NCBI GenBank assembly: GCA_001771065.1
Contig: MESQ01000057.1
Location: 1-64,000, forward strand
Direction: 5' to 3'
DNA: 64,000 bases
Source of the DNA: Burkholderiales bacterium RIFOXYD12_FULL_59_19
Lineage (GTDB): Bacteria > Pseudomonadota > Gammaproteobacteria > Burkholderiales > Burkholderiaceae_C
Positions 58,738 to 64,000 of the stretch are shown here, one piece after another. Under the pieces are notes generated by a model, which was not told the origin of the DNA, ran no database searches, and worked only from the letters and a program-made list of their open reading frames with translations. The position numbers were made by a program, and so were the translations under genes. Positions within the stretch are counted from its first letter, which is position 1. Each line of letters begins with the position of its first letter.

Positions 58738-61422
58738 TCAAATTGACTGGGCCTGCTGCAACCTGACGGTGTGTTTGTGCAGCACTTCATGGCACCGGAA
58801 TGCTTCACGGATGTTCTCGATCAGCTCACCATCTTTCCAGGGTTTGGTCAGCACTTTGTGCAGAGCCCCCTGGTTGACGGCCTCAACCAGCGAGGTGAAC
58901 TCGGCGTAGCCCGTGAACAGAATTCGAATCGTATCCGGGTACAGGCGTTTTACCTGAGCCAACAGTTCAATCCCGGTCCGGCCTAACATCCGCTGGTCTG
59001 ACATGACAACGTCCACGGTATTTTTTGCCAGTACTTCCAACGCCTGCTCAGCGCTGGAGGCGCACAGCACCTGAATATCCTCGCCACGCAGCAGGCACGT
59101 GATAGCGCTTTGAACGTTCACATCGTCATCGACCACCAGCAGCTTTGATACCCGCGTGGTATTTTGCAACATCATGGGAAGTCGGCAATCCGCGCGCAGC
59201 ATGGCAGCCAGTTCGAGCGCTGGTAGCGCTTTGCTAAAGAGGAAACCCTGGATTTCCGAACACAGCTGGTTTTGCAGGTACCCCATTTGCAGGGGTGTTT
59301 CCACACCTTCCGCGATGCAGTCGAGGCCCAGATTCCGGGACAGGTCGAGGATGCTGCACACGATCGCGGCGGAACCGGCGTCCGCAGTCACTTTGTCGAT
59401 GAAGGAACGGTCGATCTTGACCCGGTCGATGGGAAATCGCTGCAGATAGGAAAGCGACGAGTAGCCGGTCCCAAAATCATCAAGGGACAAGGTAACCCCC
59501 AGTTGTTTCAACGCATGCAGGGCGCCAATGATCAGCTCCGAACCGTCCAGAATCACACTTTCCGTGATCTCCAATTCGAGCCGGTTGGGATTCAGCCCGG
59601 TCTCATCCAGAACCTGTTTAACCACGCGCACGATGTCATCGGTCTGGAACTGGTGCGCCGACAGATTAACGGCCATGCGGATTGGCGGCAGCCCTTCTCG
59701 CTGCCAGGCCATGCTTTGCTCGCACGCCGTGCGAAGCACCCATTCGCCGACCTCATTGATCAGGCCGGTCGACTCCAGCATGGAAATAAAGCGGGACGGC
59801 AGAACCATGCCCAACTCTGGATTGTTCCAGCGCAACAGCGCTTCGACGCCAATGATGGCGCCCGATTTCAAGCTGACCTGCGGTTGATAGTGGAGCACGA
59901 ATTCCTGTTGATCCAGCGCCTGCCGGAGCCGGGTCGTGGTGATCAGACGTTGCTGTGCTGCCTCGTTCATCGCGGCCGTAAAGAACCTGTAGTTGTTGCG
60001 TCCTTTCTCTTTGGCGTTGTACATGGCGGTGTCAGCGGCGCGCAGCAGGGTCTCGGCATCCTTGCCATCCTCTGGATAGAGGCTGATGCCGACGCTGGCA
60101 CCAATGTGCAGGTCGTGGCCGTTCAACAGGATAGATGAACCCAAGGCAGCGACAATTTTTTCGGCCACCAGAGCCGCATTATGGCTATCGGCAAGTCGCG
60201 GCAGGCTGATGACGAACTCGTCGCCTCCAAGGCGGGCGACACTGTCGCCTTCGCGTACGCAGGCGCGCAATCGCTGAGCAACCTCCATCAGCAAGGCATC
60301 CCCGACATGGTGTCCAAGCGTATCGTTGACGTGCTTGAAATGGTCCAGGTCAATGAACAGGACGCCGACGTGGCTCTGGTCCCGATGGGCCTGGACGATG
60401 GCCTGGCTCAGTCGGTCCTCCAGCAAAATGCGGTTGGGCAGGTCTGTCAGCGCATCGTGGTGGGCCATGTGCTGAATGCGCGCCTGTGTTTGGTAGCGCT
60501 GGATGGCGATGCCGGCGCTGTGGGTAGCCAGTTCGATAAGGGCCAGGTCGGCCGGGGTGGGACCGTGCACTGTTTTGTAATACAGGGCAAAGGACCCCAG
60601 CGCCGGGCCTTCGGGTGACAGAATGGGCGTCGACCAACAAGCGCGCAGGCCATGGTTCAAGGCCAGACTGCGGTAATCGGACCACAGCGGATCGGTTTCG
60701 ATATCGGTGACAACGACCGTTTCGCGGCGGAACATGGCGGTACCGCAGGAGCCGACCTGCGGCCCGATAGCAATGCCCACCAAGGCCGTGCAATAGGTCT
60801 CGGGCAGACCAGGGGCGACGCAAAGGTCTATATGCACGCCGTCCGGGTTGAGCAGCAACACACTGCCCAGTGCACCATCACTGCTGCGCTCGATTAACCG
60901 GATCAGGCGCTCAAATACTTCCGTCAAGGGCGCCTGGGTCGCGATCATCTCAAGAATCCGGGCCTGTCCTTCACGGAAGGACACTTCTGCCAGGAGTTGC
61001 GCGTTCTTCGTCTCCAGTTCCCGCTGTGCCTTGCGCAAAGCCAAATGGATGTTCGCGCGCGCCAGCACTTCTTCGATCTGAAAGGGCTTGGAAATAAAAT
61101 CAACGCCTCCAGCCGCGAAACCCTTTATTTTGTCTGTGATTTCGGTCAGCGCGGTCATAAAAATGACCGGAATGTTGCGCGTGTCTGCCTGCAGGCTGAG
61201 TTGATGACAGGTCTCGAACCCATCCATGCCTGGCATCATGACATCGAGAAAGATGAGGTCCGGCTGGATAAACTGTGCCCGCTTGATTCCCTCGACTCCC
61301 TCTTGGGCAACGACCACCCGGCAGCCGCAATCCTCCAGATGTTCGACCATCACGCCCAAATTCGCCGGAGTGTCGTCAATAATCAGAATCGTATAGCCTT
61401 GAAAATCCAGCGTGTTGTTCAC
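58738..61422 (-). CDS. REC-GAF-GGDEF-EAL-REC signalling protein
   Basis: An 894-residue cytoplasmic signalling protein. Domain order: receiver (about 10-125, phospho-Asp in LIFLDVMMPGMDG, Lys in ISKPFQ), GAF (about 165-310), GGDEF (near 320-480, active GGDEF with LGGDEFVISL), EAL (about 500-740; active-looking: GVEALLRW, EITES, DDFGTGYSS, EGVET), and a second receiver at the C-terminus (SKLLVVDDDVNVQSAITC, Asp in VVMSDQRMLG, LTKPWK). Both c-di-GMP making and breaking domains look intact. The sensor kinase facing it is a likely partner. Start ATG at 61422 has no strong ribosome site. Confidence 0.9.
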   Translation of the reverse strand: MNNTLDFQGYTILIIDDTPANLGVMVEHLEDCGCRVVVAQEGVEGIKRAQFIQPDLIFLDVMMPGMDGFETCHQLSLQADTRNIPVIFMTALTEITDKIKGFAAGGVDFISKPFQIEEVLARANIHLALRKAQRELETKNAQLLAEVSFREGQARILEMIATQAPLTEVFERLIRLIERSSDGALGSVLLLNPDGVHIDLCVAPGLPETYCTALVGIAIGPQVGSCGTAMFRRETVVVTDIETDPLWSDYRSLALNHGLRACWSTPILSPEGPALGSFALYYKTVHGPTPADLALIELATHSAGIAIQRYQTQARIQHMAHHDALTDLPNRILLEDRLSQAIVQAHRDQSHVGVLFIDLDHFKHVNDTLGHHVGDALLMEVAQRLRACVREGDSVARLGGDEFVISLPRLADSHNAALVAEKIVAALGSSILLNGHDLHIGASVGISLYPEDGKDAETLLRAADTAMYNAKEKGRNNYRFFTAAMNEAAQQRLITTTRLRQALDQQEFVLHYQPQVSLKSGAIIGVEALLRWNNPELGMVLPSRFISMLESTGLINEVGEWVLRTACEQSMAWQREGLPPIRMAVNLSAHQFQTDDIVRVVKQVLDETGLNPNRLELEITESVILDGSELIIGALHALKQLGVTLSLDDFGTGYSSLSYLQRFPIDRVKIDRSFIDKVTADAGSAAIVCSILDLSRNLGLDCIAEGVETPLQMGYLQNQLCSEIQGFLFSKALPALELAAMLRADCRLPMMLQNTTRVSKLLVVDDDVNVQSAITCLLRGEDIQVLCASSAEQALEVLAKNTVDVVMSDQRMLGRTGIELLAQVKRLYPDTIRILFTGYAEFTSLVEAVNQGALHKVLTKPWKDGELIENIREAFRCHEVLHKHTVRLQQAQSI

Positions 61423-61545
61423 ATTGTGTCTCTCTTGTCCGTGAATTTCCCGACCCGGCCGAGCCGCACTTTTGACAGGCAGCGTTTCACTGGTTCATGG
61501 GGTGTGACAGCCAAGTGGCAATAGACGCGTGCCTGGGGTCGAGAC
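61423..61545. promoter_or_regulatory. Divergent promoter gap between the two signalling genes
   Basis: The 123-base gap should hold both promoters for the divergent signalling genes. I could not assign a confident -35/-10 pair or operator. No repeat is present. Confidence 0.4.
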
Positions 61546-63801
61546 ATGATAAGACACTTGGCGGGTAAGAAAAGTAAAATTTACAAAATTGAGGACCAAT
61601 ACCTGATGCACTTAAGATTGCGCTCATCCATCGTACTGGTGGTCATTGTGGGGCTCATGATACCGGTATCGGTGAGTAGTTTTTTGACCTTGGGGCAGCG
61701 TCAGAAAGCGCAGACACACAAGATGCAAACCGACCACCAGCGCATGACGGAAATACTGGCGCTGGGTATGCAGGAGCCTTTGTGGAACATCAATCCTACG
61801 GGTGGACTTGCGCTGTTTGAATCCCTGATGGGCGACACCCGTATCGTCGCCATCGCAGTGACTGACAGTAGAAACCGCGAATTCTTGTCGAAAGAGTACC
61901 CGGAACGGCGCCTGGGACGCCAGATCACGCTGGATCGCGAGGTGAGCTATAACAAAAACCAGATTGGTCATGTCCGCCTGGAAATGGACAGTGGCCTGCT
62001 CGATAGCGAAGTCGCCCATGATCGGCTGGTTTTTGCCTGGACCGTGGTCGGCCAGCTTTTGTTGAGCCTGATCTTGATCGTCACCCTGCTACAGCGTCGC
62101 GTGCTGGTTCCGATAAAGCGCTTGATGCGCGAATTCGGACGCCTGGCGGAGCGTGACCTTGTGACGCCATTCGTCTGGGAGCAAAAAGATGAGCTGGGCA
62201 GTCTGGGCGCCAGCCTGGAACACACACGACAGGCGCTGCAGGCCTTGTTCAGCGAAATTGAGGCCAAGAATTTGATGCTGGAAAAGGAAATCGAACAGCG
62301 CGCCTTGACCGAAAAGGAGCTGCTAGGCCATCGCGAGCATCTGGAAGAACTGGTCAGGGAACGCACCCGCGAACTGCAAGCTGCTAAAGAGCGGGCTGAT
62401 GTGGCGAACCAGGCCAAAAGTACCTTTCTTTCCAGCATGACGCACGAATTGCGCACGCCGCTGAATGCCATCCTTGGTTATGCCCAAATTCTCCAGCGTG
62501 ACAAGCCCTTGAGCGAGCGCCAGGTGACGGGCTTAACCACGATTCAACAAAGCGGCGAGCATTTATTGACCCTGATTTCTGATTTGCTGGACCTGGCCAA
62601 GATTGAAGCTGGCAAGTTTGAACTCATGCCTGCGCCCATCCATTTGCCGTCCTTTTTGATCGGCATTGTGAATATCGTACGGGTCAAGGCGGAGCAAAAA
62701 AACTTGCAATTCTGCTTTGAAACGCAAGCTGATTTGCCCAGCGCCGTGCTGCTTGACGAAAAACGCGTGCGCCAAATCTTGCTCAATTTGTTAGGCAACG
62801 CCATCAAGTTCACCGACAGCGGGCAAATCACACTGAAAGTATCGCGTTCAGGCGCGGGTGCCAAGGAGATGCGCTTGCGCTTTGAAATTCAGGACACCGG
62901 TGTAGGGATGAATCCGGATCAATTGGCGCGTATCTTTCAGCCCTTTGAACAAGTGGGCGAGGCGCAACGTAAATTCGGTGGCACGGGGCTGGGTTTGTCC
63001 ATCAGCCGCCAATTGGTGCGCCTGATGGACAGCGATATTCAGGTGGACAGCGAGGTCGGTAGAGGCAGCACATTCAGCTTTGAAATTCTGGTGCCGTTGA
63101 ACACTATCGAAGTCCCGCCTGCCGCGCCGGAACGTGTGGTGATCAGTTATCAAGGTGCCCGCATGAAGGTATTGATCGTCGACGATGTGGAGGCGAATCG
63201 GGACGTGTTGAAGGCCTTGCTAACCGATTTTGGCTTTGACGTCGGCCTGGCGACAAACGGACTGGACGGCGTGGAACAAGCCCTCAAGACGCGGCCCGAC
63301 GTCATCTTGATGGACCTCCATATGCCGGTAATGGATGGTCTGGAGGCCATGCGCCGCATTCGTCATACGGCCGGCATGGAGCAGGTGACCCTCATCGCGA
63401 TCTCCGCCAGCGTCACCCCGGAAGACCACAATGAAGCGACCCTGGCAGGCGCCAATGCATTCATGGGCAAGCCGATTCAGCAAACCCTTTTGCTGGAAAA
63501 ACTCGCTGAATTTCTGGACCTGACCCTCAACTACGATACATTGCTGGATGACACGCATGCAGACGTGACCGCGAGAACCGCCGAACTGTTTGCGCCACCC
63601 GAGGAGGAGATAGACGTGCTGTATCAACTCGCGCGGGGGGGCAATATGCGCGATATCCGAAAGCGCGCGGATCACATTGAAGCCATGGATATCAGGTATC
63701 GGGCCTTTGCCGACCAATTGAGGCACTTGGCAAAAACGTATCAATCAAAAGCCATACTGGAAATGGTCAATAAATACGCCAAACCGAGACCATCCGAATG
63801 A
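61546..63801 (+). CDS. Hybrid sensor histidine kinase/response regulator
   Basis: A 751-residue membrane hybrid kinase. Two hydrophobic segments (about 28-52 and 163-185) flank a periplasmic sensor domain of roughly 110 residues, then HAMP and a coiled-coil linker. HisKA follows with the H-box [20 protein letters not shown] (His near 302), the ATPase core with [15 protein letters not shown] and [14 protein letters not shown], a receiver (Asp in [13 protein letters not shown], Lys in FMGKPIQQ), and a helical C-terminal tail. A second ATG at 61606 (MHLRLRSS) is possible, with GAGGA about ten bases upstream. It overlaps the next gene by ATGA. Confidence 0.9.
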   Translation: MIRHLAGKKSKIYKIEDQYLMHLRLRSSIVLVVIVGLMIPVSVSSFLTLGQRQKAQTHKMQTDHQRMTEILALGMQEPLWNINPTGGLALFESLMGDTRIVAIAVTDSRNREFLSKEYPERRLGRQITLDREVSYNKNQIGHVRLEMDSGLLDSEVAHDRLVFAWTVVGQLLLSLILIVTLLQRRVLVPIKRLMREFGRLAERDLVTPFVWEQKDELGSLGASLEHTRQALQALFSEIEAKNLMLEKEIEQRALTEKELLGHREHLEELVRERTRELQAAKERADVANQAKSTFLSSMTHELRTPLNAILGYAQILQRDKPLSERQVTGLTTIQQSGEHLLTLISDLLDLAKIEAGKFELMPAPIHLPSFLIGIVNIVRVKAEQKNLQFCFETQADLPSAVLLDEKRVRQILLNLLGNAIKFTDSGQITLKVSRSGAGAKEMRLRFEIQDTGVGMNPDQLARIFQPFEQVGEAQRKFGGTGLGLSISRQLVRLMDSDIQVDSEVGRGSTFSFEILVPLNTIEVPPAAPERVVISYQGARMKVLIVDDVEANRDVLKALLTDFGFDVGLATNGLDGVEQALKTRPDVILMDLHMPVMDGLEAMRRIRHTAGMEQVTLIAISASVTPEDHNEATLAGANAFMGKPIQQTLLLEKLAEFLDLTLNYDTLLDDTHADVTARTAELFAPPEEEIDVLYQLARGGNMRDIRKRADHIEAMDIRYRAFADQLRHLAKTYQSKAILEMVNKYAKPRPSE

Positions 63802-64000
63802 GCACAGGCATTGAGAAGACCCCGCAGGCAGCGGCCATCCTGATCATTGATGACTCGCCAGCCAATGTGGTCATACTGGTGGACTACCTTGACGACTTGA
63901 AAATACGCCTGGAAACAGATGAAGCAGTGCGTAGGCTCAATGCCGAGCAGCAGTTGTTGATTGCCAAATTGCAGGCGGCGCACGATCAACTATTACAGTC
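63798..64000 (+). CDS. Signalling protein with truncated receiver, partial
   Basis: Begins at the ATGA shared with the hybrid kinase stop and runs off the window. The visible 67 codons start with a receiver beginning, [20 protein letters not shown]. The phospho-Asp region and the Lys are missing, and the sequence passes straight into a coiled-coil ([25 protein letters not shown]) of the sort that precedes a histidine kinase or GGDEF domain. So it appears to carry an internal deletion that removed most of the receiver. The rest of the gene is out of view. Confidence 0.75.
   Translation, partial: MSTGIEKTPQAAAILIIDDSPANVVILVDYLDDLKIRLETDEAVRRLNAEQQLLIAKLQAAHDQLLQ

Noticed and set aside
1-64000. 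tRNA, rRNA, tmRNA or riboswitch genes
   Set aside because: I looked for cloverleaf ends, CCA tails and known leader patterns at the gaps and saw none; a covariance search could still find a short ncRNA.

Overview
The window is a stretch of ordinary chromosome from a betaproteobacterium. Gene content and order point to Burkholderiales, most likely Comamonadaceae (Rhodoferax/Polaromonas-like); this is inferred from protein character and synteny, since I could not run a search. Supporting signs are high GC coding, the pyk-fba-purC-purE-purK-sua5 neighbourhood, def-fmt beside azlCD, yajC-secD-secF, yhdP-nit-mltA facing glnE, and several protein families typical of this group (DUF1631, DUF3717/DUF1289, the so-called Gcr site-specific recombinase family). 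I saw no tRNA, rRNA, CRISPR array or intact mobile element.

Layout. 0.2-4 kb: a D-Ala-D-Ala carboxypeptidase overlapping a SemiSWEET-like transporter, then a GDSL esterase lipoprotein with a palindromic operator in its promoter. 4-14 kb (minus strand): purine synthesis and lower glycolysis (pyk, fba, purC, purE, purK, sua5), interrupted by an HD-GYP response regulator, a PfpI-family protein, a ribbon-helix-helix protein and a plus-strand CnoX-like thioredoxin. 14-19 kb: azlCD, fmt, def, then divergent LysM and dprA. 19-25 kb: DUF1631, secF, secD, yajC. 25-35 kb: a repeat-rich gap with an mltA-like remnant, then mltA, nit, yhdP, and head-to-head glnE followed by a cytochrome c-prime lipoprotein. 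35-43 kb: scattered housekeeping genes (rfaE2, GST, purB, yaeQ, fabG-like, BepA-like protease) separated by repeats. 43-53 kb (plus strand): a dense run from moaC through apaG, thiL, pgpA, pncC, a two-component system, a LysE-type exporter, an NTF2-like protein and a fluoroacetate-dehalogenase-like hydrolase. 53-58 kb: UPF0149/SEC-C protein, CAP lipoprotein, SDR, flavin/iron-sulfur reductase, OmpA-like lipoprotein. 58-64 kb: IS1595 remnant, then a divergent signalling cluster (REC-GAF-GGDEF-EAL-REC protein; hybrid histidine kinase; a third protein with a truncated REC, cut by the window end).

The least explained feature is a set of interspersed hairpin repeats. Family A has five copies at three loci, family B two copies of about 160-185 bp, and family C two short hairpins. 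Copies of one family change both sides of a stem together or keep G-U pairs, as expected if folded RNA or DNA is conserved. A separate 31-bp perfect palindrome lies in frame inside sua5, like a protein-inserted palindromic element. No complete new system (defence, secretion or biosynthetic) was recognised. The best candidates for new biology are the structured repeats, the palindrome-bearing sua5, the operator with no adjacent regulator, and the truncated-receiver protein at the right edge.
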